Source: JAPLJM01 sp963708515
GTDB taxonomy: Bacteria > Desulfobacterota > Syntrophia > Syntrophales > Fen-1087
Length of the DNA stretch: 64,000 nt
Direction: 5' to 3'
Assembly: GCA_963708515.1 (NCBI GenBank)
Contig: CAVPSX010000018.1
Coordinates: forward strand, 186,001-250,000
Shown: in pieces, positions 16,858 to 24,285 of the stretch
How the letters are laid out: every line of letters begins with the position of its first letter
Numbering within the stretch: position 1 is the stretch's first letter
The notes under the pieces: model-generated
Databases searched by the model: none
Seen by the model: the letters and a program-made list of their open reading frames with translations, nothing else
Told to the model about the DNA's origin: nothing
Program-made: the position numbers and the translations under genes

Positions 16858-17283
16858 CTAACCTGTCATATCCTTGACAAAGAGCTCCACAACCTTGCCG
16901 TCGTCAGCCTGTCCTGCCGGCTTTTTCTCTTCCTGCTCGCCCCGTTCCGCCTGAATCATGTAAGATTTCCCATGAAAGATTGCCCCCTCAATGATGGACA
17001 ACCGGCTCGTGTGTATATCTCCGAAAACCTGCCCTGTGGCTCTGACTTCGACCCGTTCCTTGCCTTTCAGACTACCGTCGATTTTCCCGCCCATAATGAT
17101 ATTGCTGGCGGCAATATCCCCTTTAACGTACGCCTTTTCTCCGATGATTGCCTTTTCTCCGATGATGTGACCGATAACCGTCCCTTCAACGATGATCGTT
17201 CCGAGTGCCTCAATATCGCCGGTGATTTTTGAGCCTTCCCCAAGGACCAGTTTCAGTCTGTCCGCTTTTCTGTTAAACATCAA
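16858..17283 (-). CDS. Bactofilin family polymer-forming cytoskeletal protein
   Basis: A 141-residue bactofilin. The central beta-helix domain (about 12-110) is made of short repeats rich in Gly, Val and Ile (EGTVIGHIIGEKAIIGEKAY, GKIDGSLKGKERVEV). Short polar tails flank it. Bactofilins self-assemble into filaments that position cell-wall enzymes. Its ATG overlaps the stop of the M23 peptidase gene (ATGA), the classic bactofilin/M23 pairing, so it probably scaffolds that peptidase. Confidence 0.92.
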   Translation of the reverse strand: MMFNRKADRLKLVLGEGSKITGDIEALGTIIVEGTVIGHIIGEKAIIGEKAYVKGDIAASNIIMGGKIDGSLKGKERVEVRATGQVFGDIHTSRLSIIEGAIFHGKSYMIQAERGEQEEKKPAGQADDGKVVELFVKDMTG

Positions 17284-18143
17284 GACCTCCCCTGAATGAA
17301 TTTTTTTGGATTGACGGCCCGGTCACTCTTCCAGATCTCATAGTGCACATGGCTGCCCGTCGCATTACCGGTGGCGCCGGCATAACCGATGAGTTCGCTT
17401 CTTTTGACCCGCTGTCCGACCTGAACGGCATTCTTCTGATTATGTGCATAATAAGTTGAATACCCGTGGCCGTGTTCGACAACAATCACATTACCCCCGC
17501 CGCCGTTCCAGCCGGAAAAACTCACAATGCCGTCCGCCGTCGCCAGAATGGGTGTCCCTTCAGGGACGGAGAGGTCAATGCCTCGATGGAACTCCTCACG
17601 AAGGCTGATCGGGTTGACACGCCTGCCGTAGGAAGAAGATATGCTTCCCGGCACGGGCAGCCCCTTGGGTGTGGCCATGTAGATGTCTTTTTGGGAATGC
17701 AGGTAATCGCTGATGGCGCCGATTGTCTGCATCGACAGGGCGATCTGCTGCTGTATCTGCCGGATGTCGACGGTCCCCCTGTCTGCTTGACCCATGTCTG
17801 AGGATTCGACATTTTCAAGAATCTTTTCCCGTGAACCCAGAGACAGCAGCCGATAGAGGTCCCGTTCAGCCTTTTTCAAAGACATCAGTGTGGCATTGAA
17901 GTCAGAAACTTTTTTTGAGTAATCCCTGATCTGATGATCCATGCTCCGGTATTTGATGATGTCAATCGTCGCCAGAGACAGATATGCAGCGCATAAACAA
18001 CCAAGGATAACGGAAAAAAACACGCCGATTGCGGGAATACTCAGATGGATGGATTTCTCGGTATTGTGGTGGGGGATGAACATGATCGTCACTGGTGCAA
18101 GCGCCCGCTTGACGATCGTCTTGATTTTCTGCATCTCGATCAT
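17280..18143 (-). CDS. M23-family peptidoglycan endopeptidase with membrane anchor
   Basis: A 287-residue protein; the ATG at 18143 is chosen because AGGAGG lies 6 bases upstream. One transmembrane segment (IPAIGVFFSVILGCLCAAYL, about 38-58) is followed by a coiled-coil-like periplasmic region. The M23/LytM domain ends the protein. Zinc ligands are in FHRGIDLS (HxxxD) and SHVHYEIW (HxH), so it looks active. It would cut peptide cross-links. It is translationally coupled to the bactofilin gene, implying localised wall remodelling. Confidence 0.9.
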   Translation of the reverse strand: MIEMQKIKTIVKRALAPVTIMFIPHHNTEKSIHLSIPAIGVFFSVILGCLCAAYLSLATIDIIKYRSMDHQIRDYSKKVSDFNATLMSLKKAERDLYRLLSLGSREKILENVESSDMGQADRGTVDIRQIQQQIALSMQTIGAISDYLHSQKDIYMATPKGLPVPGSISSSYGRRVNPISLREEFHRGIDLSVPEGTPILATADGIVSFSGWNGGGGNVIVVEHGHGYSTYYAHNQKNAVQVGQRVKRSELIGYAGATGNATGSHVHYEIWKSDRAVNPKKFIQGRS

Positions 18144-18647
18144 GCGTACCTCCTGCCGAAACACAACAGCATGTCAATGAAACAACGGCGCAACCACGTG
18201 GAAAATGCTTCAGGACATTCAGCGGAGATCAACCGGCAAATATGGCGAACATGAGAAAGGCCATCAACAAAACGGTTGTAGAAACGAACCAATCTGAAGC
18301 CACGTGATGAAAAAAATGACATTCCCTCCGGCGTACCGGAGGGGGGGCTACCTCAACCAACGTGCAGTGAATTTAGAATCAGGCTTTGTGCTTTGCGTGC
18401 GAAAAAGAGCTTCCGTGAGCGTGATTATAAAGAGCGGAGCCCTTATGTCACAGGAAAACATAAAATGCAAGCGCAAAATGCATGATCGTATAACTTTAAT
18501 AGTATTATCAGATATTTAAAAATGCGATGGCGCGCAGGGGGTGAGGTGCAGGCGGCCGCAGTGAGCGCCGGGTGTAAGGATGTGCTCTTCCCACCCGGCG
18601 CTCAGCTTAAGTCTTGGGCCTTGTTCTGTTGAAGAAACTTTTCGCCG
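18144..18647. other. Intergenic region with two strong hairpins
   Basis: No convincing gene is seen. Two perfect inverted repeats stand out. CCCTCCGG-N4-CCGGAGGG lies at 18324-18343. GAGCGCCGGGTG-N17-CACCCGGCGCTC lies at 18563-18603, 45 bases past the ilvD stop on the minus strand. Neither is followed directly by a clean U-tract, so the second is read as an RNA 3'-end or stabilising hairpin for the ilv transcript rather than a proven intrinsic terminator. Confidence 0.6.
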
Positions 18648-20309
18648 TCAGTCCTTAAAGACCGCTCCCGTGCTGGCCGAGGTGACCAGCCGGGCGTATC
18701 GGGCCAGGTAGCCGCTCTTAATCTCCTGCGGACGGGGCTTGAATGCCTTCTTCCGCTTTTTCATTTCGTCCGGGCTGATTTTGAGGGTGATCTTCTTGCC
18801 GGGAATGTCAATGGCAATCGTATCGCCTTCCCGGATGAGACCGATCGGGCCGCCCTCGGCCGCTTCCGGAGAAATGTGCCCGATGGCCGCGCCCCGCGTG
18901 CCGCCGCTGAACCGGCCGTCTGTCAGCAGGGAAACCGTGGTGTCCAGACCCATTCCGGCAATGGCCGATGTCGGGGACAGCATCTCGCGCATCCCCGGAC
19001 CGCCCTTCGGACCCTCGTAGCGGATGACGACAACATTGCCCGGCTTGATCTTGCCGCCCATGATCGCGGCAATGGCGTCGTCTTCGGAATCGAAGACGCG
19101 GGCTTTTCCCTCATTGACAAGCATGTTTTCGGCGACGGCCGACTGCTTGACCACCGCCCCGTCCGGCGCCAGATTTCCGCGCAGGATGGCGATGCCGCCT
19201 TCTTTGCTGTAGGGATTCTTGAGCGGCCGGATTACCTTGTCATCCAGAACCCTTGCCGCCTTGATATTTTCCCCCACCGTCTTTCCCGTGACCGTCAGCG
19301 TCTTCTCCTGAATAACGCCCAGGGCGCTGATTCGCTTCATGACCGCCTGAACGCCGCCCGCCGCATCGAGATCTTCGAGATGATGAGCGCCTGCCGGGGA
19401 AAGCTTGCAGAGGTTGGGGGTTTTCTTGCTGATCTCATTGAAGATGTCCAGATCAAGGTCGATCCCCGCCTCATGGGCAATGGCAGGAATGTGCAGGACC
19501 GTATTGGTCGAGCAGCCCAGGGCCATATCCACGGCGATCGCGTTCCTGAAGGCCGCAAGCGTGGCGATATCCCTGGGTTTGATCCCTTTTTTCAGGAGTT
19601 GCATAATTTTCTCGCCCGCCTCCTTGGCCAGGCGCCTGCGGGCGGCCTGGACGGCGGGGATCGTGCCGTTGCCCGGCAGACCGAGGCCGATGGCCTCGGT
19701 GACACAGTTCATGGAATTGGCCGTGAACATGCCCGCGCAGGAACCGCATCCCGGGCAGGCGCAATCCTCGAGGGCCTTGAGTTCGGTCTGGGGCATTTTG
19801 CCCACCTTGACCTTGCCGACCCCTTCAAAGACGCTGATCAGATCGACCGCCTTGTCCCGCAGCCTGCCTGCCAGCATGGGGCCGCCGCTGACAACGATTG
19901 CAGGGATGTTGAGCCGCAGGGCCGCCATGAGCATTCCCGGAATGATCTTGTCGCAATTGGTAACCATCACGAGCGCATCGAACGGATGTGCCATGACCAT
20001 CGATTCGATGGAGTCGGCGATCAGCTCGCGGCTGGCGAGGGAATATTTCATCCCGGTATGGCCCATGGCAATTCCATCACAGATGCCGATAACGGGAAAC
20101 TCGACAGGCGTTCCGCCGGCCATGCGGATGCCCGCCTTCACATCCTGGGTGATGACATTCAGGTGGATATGGCCGGGGATAATCTCATTGAAGGAATTCA
20201 CCACGCCGATGATTGGCCGGGCGATCTCCCCGTCGGTATAGCCCATCGCCTTGAACAGGGACCGCTGGGGCGCCCGCTCGAAACCTTTCTTCATCAAATC
20301 GCTTCTCAT
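18648..20309 (-). CDS. ilvD: Dihydroxy-acid dehydratase
   Basis: A 553-residue Fe-S dehydratase, third step of valine and isoleucine synthesis. Cluster cysteines are seen in VTNCDKIIPGM (C119) and CACPGCGSCAG (about 183-191). The CDGIAMGHTGMKYSLASREL segment and the LTDGRFSGGTRG motif are canonical, and length is normal. GGGAGGTG precedes the ATG. It is the last gene of the ilvBNCD set, 203 bases after ilvC, and ends before a strong hairpin. Confidence 0.96.
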   Translation of the reverse strand: MRSDLMKKGFERAPQRSLFKAMGYTDGEIARPIIGVVNSFNEIIPGHIHLNVITQDVKAGIRMAGGTPVEFPVIGICDGIAMGHTGMKYSLASRELIADSIESMVMAHPFDALVMVTNCDKIIPGMLMAALRLNIPAIVVSGGPMLAGRLRDKAVDLISVFEGVGKVKVGKMPQTELKALEDCACPGCGSCAGMFTANSMNCVTEAIGLGLPGNGTIPAVQAARRRLAKEAGEKIMQLLKKGIKPRDIATLAAFRNAIAVDMALGCSTNTVLHIPAIAHEAGIDLDLDIFNEISKKTPNLCKLSPAGAHHLEDLDAAGGVQAVMKRISALGVIQEKTLTVTGKTVGENIKAARVLDDKVIRPLKNPYSKEGGIAILRGNLAPDGAVVKQSAVAENMLVNEGKARVFDSEDDAIAAIMGGKIKPGNVVVIRYEGPKGGPGMREMLSPTSAIAGMGLDTTVSLLTDGRFSGGTRGAAIGHISPEAAEGGPIGLIREGDTIAIDIPGKKITLKISPDEMKKRKKAFKPRPQEIKSGYLARYARLVTSASTGAVFKD

Positions 20310-20484
20310 GCTTTACACCTCCCTATTTCTTGATGGACTCGTAATAAACCTTGAATTCAGGATGATCTCGTAAAAAGTTTCACAGGCAAGGCGCGCCAAG
20401 TATGGGGACACGACTCTGTCAAGCCCCCTCCCCCATGAGGTGAACTTTAGCGCACGCCGTAATGACGAGGGATGCAGCGCAACT

Positions 20485-20501
20485 TGCAGCATCCGGACTT
20501 T
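20485..20501 (-). repeat. 17-bp inverted repeat flanking ilvC, right partner at 21607-21623
   Basis: AAAGTCCGGATGCTGCA is found on the minus strand here and on the plus strand at 21607-21623, so ilvC is bracketed by inverted copies. The 20366-20510 stretch also contains GGCAAGGCGCGCCAAGTATG, a pattern of the dispersed intergenic sequence kind. Function unknown. Confidence 0.55.
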
Positions 20502-20512
20502 TTTCGAGGTCG

Positions 20513-21559
20513 TCATTTCTTCCGGCGTTCCGGCCGCAGGGAGCGGACAGCGGCGCCGGCCAGCCACATTTCGCTGTTTTTGATGGTGTCCAGTTCGACC
20601 TGGAGTTTTTCCCGGTAATTCGGCGCGCTGTTGACCCGCAGGACAATTTCCGTTTCCTTGCCGCTCGCAACCCGGTCATAAAGCTCCGTAAAGACCGGGG
20701 CCACCGCGTCGCGGAACCGGTTCTTCCAGTCCAGGGCGCCGCGTTGGGCGGTGGTGCTGCAATTGGCATACATCCAGTCCATGCCGTTCTGGGCGACCAA
20801 AGGCATCAGGCTCTGGGTCAGTTCCTCCACGGTCTCGTTGAAGGCCTCGCTGGGGCTGTGGCCGCGTTTGCGCAGCTCGTTGTACTGGGCCTCCAGGACG
20901 CCGGCCAGGCACCCCATGAGCACACCCCGCTCTCCCGTCAGATCGCTGTAAACTTCTTTTTCGAAGGTGGTGGGGAACAGATACCCCGACCCGATGGCAA
21001 GGCCCACGGCAAGTGTCCGTTCGAGCGCCTTACCCGTGTAATCCTGGAAGACGGCGTAGCTCGAATTGATGCCGCTGCCGGCCAGGTAATTGTCGCGCAC
21101 CGTGCGACCCGCGCCCTTGGGGGCGACCAGGATTACGTCAATGTCCGGCGGAGGAATCACACCGGTCTGTTCCTTGTAGACAATGGAAAACCCGTGGGAG
21201 AAATAGAGTGCTTTGCCCTTCGTCAGAGTGGGTTTCAACTCCGCCCACATGGCCTTCTGGCCCGCATCGGACTGGAGATACTGGATGATCGTGCCGCGCC
21301 GGGCTGCCTCCATGGGCGGAAACAGCGTTTCACCGGGAATAAATCCCTCATCAATGGCCTTCTGCCAGTTATAGTCCCCTTCGCCAACAATCACATGGAT
21401 GCCGTTGTCTTTCATGTTCAGGGCCTGGCCCCGGCCCTGGACGCCGTAGCCGATAACGGCCACGATTTCATCCTTCAGAATTACGCGGGCTTTCTCAAGC
21501 GTAAACTCCTCGGATGTGATAACCTCTTCCATGATTCCGCCAATATTGATCTGTGACAT
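20513..21559 (-). CDS. ilvC: Ketol-acid reductoisomerase, fungal/mitochondrial-like type
   Basis: A 348-residue enzyme converting acetolactate to dihydroxyisovalerate. The Rossmann motif is GYGVQGRGQALN (37-48). Segments such as LYFSHGFSIVYK, DVILVAPKGAGRTVR, SGINSSYAVFQD, RGHSPSEAFNETVEELTQSL and DWMYANCSTTAQRGALDW match the Ilv5 group of fungi and some bacteria more than the common bacterial class I form. The cofactor loop reads VGEGDYNW, with Glu60 and Asp62 and no Arg/Ser/Lys to hold an NADP phosphate. NADH preference is therefore inferred. It sits between ilvN and ilvD in the attenuated operon. Confidence 0.93.
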   Translation of the reverse strand: MSQINIGGIMEEVITSEEFTLEKARVILKDEIVAVIGYGVQGRGQALNMKDNGIHVIVGEGDYNWQKAIDEGFIPGETLFPPMEAARRGTIIQYLQSDAGQKAMWAELKPTLTKGKALYFSHGFSIVYKEQTGVIPPPDIDVILVAPKGAGRTVRDNYLAGSGINSSYAVFQDYTGKALERTLAVGLAIGSGYLFPTTFEKEVYSDLTGERGVLMGCLAGVLEAQYNELRKRGHSPSEAFNETVEELTQSLMPLVAQNGMDWMYANCSTTAQRGALDWKNRFRDAVAPVFTELYDRVASGKETEIVLRVNSAPNYREKLQVELDTIKNSEMWLAGAAVRSLRPERRKK

Positions 21560-21606
21560 GGTTTTCCCTCCTTAATTTATAACCATCAATGTTATCGAAT
21601 TCGTAG

Positions 21607-21623
21607 AAAGTCCGGATGCTGCA
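21607..21623 (+). repeat. 17-bp inverted repeat flanking ilvC, left partner at 20485-20501
   Basis: AAAGTCCGGATGCTGCA, exact inverse of 20485-20501, lies just upstream of the ilvC start on the opposite side of the gene. Confidence 0.55.
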
Positions 21624-21744
21624 TTGCCTGCCTGTGTGTTGCACGCAAAACGGCTCAGCACCCACGCAAGCTTAAGCCTGCGGCCACATTAAACGCCGCC
21701 TATAGACCACTTAAGGCTGGGATGATGTGATTTTCACCCGCCAA

Positions 21745-22239
21745 CTAATTTTTCCGTTCCAGCGCCGCTGCGCCGGTTCGGGCAATGTCATCGATACCCA
21801 GCGGTTTGAGCGCAGCCAGCACCTTGTCGACATCCTCCCTGCCGCCCGTGAACTGCAGCACACAGTGATCTGTGTTGAATGTCAAGATCTTGCAGTTCAG
21901 CCTGTCGATCATCCTCATGAGTTCCGGCTTCGTTTCCTTCATGAGATTCATTCGGATCAGGACCATTTCCCGCTTGATCGCTTCGACTTCCGACAGGTTC
22001 TCGACCTTGACGACATCCACGAGTTTGTTCAGGGCGTTGACAACCCTCCCGATCATAATTTTGGTGGTTTTAGTCGTCAGGATGATTTTCGAAATATCCG
22101 GATTCATGGTGACATCCACGCACAGGCTGTCGATGTTATAACCTTTCCCGCCGAGCGTGCCGGCAATCCGGGCCAGCACATCCGGCCTGTTGTTCACCAG
22201 CAGGGAAAGAATGTATTCCTTTTTATCCGTTTTTTCCAT
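21745..22239 (-). CDS. ilvN: Acetolactate synthase small (regulatory) subunit
   Basis: A 164-residue protein with an N-terminal ACT domain. Characteristic segments are LSLLVNNRPDVLARIAGTLG, GYNIDSLCV and the C-terminal LRMIDRL-like helix with VLQFTGGREDVDKVL. It binds valine and confers feedback control on IlvB. It begins 32 bases after ilvB. Confidence 0.93.
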   Translation of the reverse strand: MEKTDKKEYILSLLVNNRPDVLARIAGTLGGKGYNIDSLCVDVTMNPDISKIILTTKTTKIMIGRVVNALNKLVDVVKVENLSEVEAIKREMVLIRMNLMKETKPELMRMIDRLNCKILTFNTDHCVLQFTGGREDVDKVLAALKPLGIDDIARTGAAALERKN

Positions 22240-22271
22240 GACTGTTGTACCTTTCTTGATAAATTAATAGA

Positions 22272-23975
22272 TTAATTGATCATTTCCCTCGTTCCCAGGG
22301 TCATATCGCAGATGGAGCCGCCCGGGCGGACCATGGGATACACGCACTCTTCGCGGGCCACCTGAAATTCCATCAGTACCGGCTTGGGCGTGAACAGACC
22401 TCTTTTAAGCATCGGTTCCACCTCTTCGGGCCGGGTCGCCCGCAGCCCCACAAAACCGTAAGCCTCCGCCACTTTCACGAAATCCGGTGTAACCATCATC
22501 TCCGTATGCGAATAGCGCTTCTCGTAGAACAGCTCCTGCCACTGGCGCACCATCCCGAGGTAGTTGTTGTTCAGCAGGACGATCTTGACCGGCAGGTTAT
22601 ACTGAACGGCAGTGGCCATTTCCTGGATGTTCATCTGGATGCTGCCGTCCCCGGCGATATCCACTACCAGCGCATCCGGAAAGGCGCACTGCACGCCGAT
22701 GGCGGCCGGAAAGCCATATCCCATGGTACCCAGGCCGCCCGAGGAGATAAAGGTATGGGGATTGTCATACCGATAGAACTGGGCCGCCCACATCTGATTC
22801 TGTCCGACCTCCGTTGTGATAATGGCTTTGCCCCGTGTCAGCTCGAAGAGTTTTTCGACGACAAACTGGGGTTTGATAATCTGGCCATCCTGGCAGTAGG
22901 TGAGGGGCACCTCCTTTTTCCAGGCATCGATCTGATCAAGCCATGCCTGCCGCTCGCCTTCGTTGAGATTAAACCGCTGTTCCGCCAGCATGTGGTTGAT
23001 CTGCTGCAGAGCGGCTTTGACGTCACTGACGATCGGCAGGTCAACCACTACGTTTTTGTTGATGGACGACGGGTCCACATCGATGTGAATGATCTTGGCC
23101 TTATCTGCAAAGGTCTCGATTTTGCCGGTCACGCGGTCGGAGAAACGGGCGCCCATCGTGATGAGGAGGTCGCAGTGGCTGATGGCCATGTTGGCGTAGT
23201 AGGTGCCGTGCATACCCAGCATTCCGAGCCACAGGGGGTGTGTCCCGGGAAAGCCGCCGAGCCCCATGAGGGTCGAGGTGACGGGAATGCGTGTTTTTCC
23301 AATGAAAGTTCGCAATTCTTCTGTAGCCTTTCCCAGCAGAACACCGCCTCCGATCAGGACCACCGGATTTCTGGCTTCCCGGAGGAGTTCCATCGCCTGG
23401 AGATATTTTTTTGTCGAGGCTTTATGCAGGGGCTCACCTGACTTGATAATGATGGTGGACGGATCATATTCCGTCGTGGAGGCCATGACGTTTTTCGGCA
23501 AATCTACGAGTACCGGGCCGGGACGTCCCGTCCGGGCAATCTGGAAGGCCTCCTTGATTGTCGGGGCCAGTTCCTCAATGTTCCGGACCAGGAAATTATG
23601 TTTGGTGCAGGGCCGCGTGATGCCGGTGATATCACTCTCCTGGAAGGCGTCGTTACCGATCAGCGTTGTCGGCACCTGCCCCGTGAAAACAACAATCGGA
23701 ATCGAGTCGGAATGGGCGGTGGCGATGCCTGTGACGGTATTCGTCGCTCCCGGGCCGGAGGTCACGAGCGCTACTCCCACCTTGCCGGACGCGCGGGCAT
23801 AGCCGTCTGCGGCATGTACCGCCCCCTGTTCGTGGCGAACCAGGATGTGTTTGATATCGCTTCGGTATAGTTCATCATAAATGTCGATGACGGAACCGCC
23901 GGGATAGCCAAAAAGGGTGTCTACCTTTTCTTCCTTTAGAATCTGTAATAATATTTGTGTTCCTTTGAGCTTCAT
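22272..23975 (-). CDS. ilvB: Acetolactate synthase large (catalytic) subunit
   Basis: A 567-residue ThDP enzyme condensing two pyruvates, or pyruvate with 2-ketobutyrate. The catalytic Glu49 is in LVRHEQGAVHAADGYAR. The ThDP-Mg site is GDGSIQMNIQEMATAV followed by NNNYLGMVRQWQ. FAD/quinone-site features of the AHAS type are present. The AGGAGG ribosome site is 10 bases before the ATG. It is the first structural gene after the leader-peptide attenuator (24029-24218). Confidence 0.96.
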   Translation of the reverse strand: MKLKGTQILLQILKEEKVDTLFGYPGGSVIDIYDELYRSDIKHILVRHEQGAVHAADGYARASGKVGVALVTSGPGATNTVTGIATAHSDSIPIVVFTGQVPTTLIGNDAFQESDITGITRPCTKHNFLVRNIEELAPTIKEAFQIARTGRPGPVLVDLPKNVMASTTEYDPSTIIIKSGEPLHKASTKKYLQAMELLREARNPVVLIGGGVLLGKATEELRTFIGKTRIPVTSTLMGLGGFPGTHPLWLGMLGMHGTYYANMAISHCDLLITMGARFSDRVTGKIETFADKAKIIHIDVDPSSINKNVVVDLPIVSDVKAALQQINHMLAEQRFNLNEGERQAWLDQIDAWKKEVPLTYCQDGQIIKPQFVVEKLFELTRGKAIITTEVGQNQMWAAQFYRYDNPHTFISSGGLGTMGYGFPAAIGVQCAFPDALVVDIAGDGSIQMNIQEMATAVQYNLPVKIVLLNNNYLGMVRQWQELFYEKRYSHTEMMVTPDFVKVAEAYGFVGLRATRPEEVEPMLKRGLFTPKPVLMEFQVAREECVYPMVRPGGSICDMTLGTREMIN

Positions 23976-24028
23976 TGCCTTATCCTCCTGTTCTGTCTTG
24001 TCGTGTCATCTTTGCCCGACCGGAAAAT

Positions 24029-24060
24029 AAAAAAGCCGCCATTTCCCGGAAATGCGGCTT
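24029..24060 (-). terminator. Second intrinsic terminator of the ilv leader
   Basis: On the minus strand, AAGCCGCATTTCCGGGAAAT is followed by GGCGGCTT and a run of T. It lies between the first attenuator and the ilvB ribosome site. The stem shares the GCCGC arm sequence with the first terminator. Confidence 0.8.
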
Positions 24061-24070
24061 TCTATACGAA

Positions 24071-24103
24071 AAAGCCGCGGACTGTGCTGGGGTCCGCGGC
24101 TTT
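24071..24103 (-). terminator. Attenuator terminator of the ilvB leader
   Basis: On the minus strand, AAAGCCGCGGA-N11-TCCGCGGCTTT is a perfect 11-bp stem followed by further T residues. It starts about 20 bases after the leader peptide stop codon, the position expected for a transcription attenuator. Confidence 0.88.
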
Positions 24104-24122
24104 CAGTTTCTATGTCTGGCCA

Positions 24123-24218
24123 TCATCGAAACCGAGCAGCAAACCCCCTGCGTACGATAACTACAGCTACGCTCTGTACGATCCGGATGCCGCTGCTGAT
24201 TGTATGTTGATGATCCAT
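24123..24218 (-). CDS. Leader peptide of the ilv operon (attenuation)
   Basis: A 31-residue open frame starting at the ATG at 24218, with AAGGAAGAG 9 bases upstream. It contains a cluster of branched-chain codons, RIVQSVAVVIVRR, in which eight of thirteen residues are Val or Ile. Two intrinsic terminators follow its stop at once, then ilvB. This is the architecture of ilv attenuation: ribosomes stalling on Val/Ile codons would favour an antiterminator. The peptide itself needs no further function. It is too short for ordinary gene callers and was recognised by position and composition. Confidence 0.88.
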   Translation of the reverse strand: MDHQHTISSGIRIVQSVAVVIVRRGFAARFR

Positions 24219-24246
24219 GACTGACTCTTCCTTAAAATTGTACGCC

Positions 24247-24275
24247 TCAATATGACGAAAAAAAGCTTTTGTCAA
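24247..24275 (-). promoter_or_regulatory. Promoter of the ilv leader
   Basis: Minus strand TTGACA (24270-24275), 17-base spacer, TATTGA (24247-24252). The start of transcription would fall about 20 bases before the leader peptide ATG. It lies only a few bases from the end of the upstream PBP1A gene. Confidence 0.65.
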
Positions 24276-24285
24276 GGAGAATTTT

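Noticed and set aside
18324..18343. CCCTCCGG-N4-CCGGAGGG hairpin as an intrinsic terminator
   Set aside because: No U-tract follows directly on either strand; the T run on the minus strand is separated from the stem by about eight bases.
18876..20333. Plus-strand open frame of 485 codons
   Set aside because: It is the antisense shadow of ilvD, which has full family motifs; the long open frame is a side effect of GC-rich codon use.
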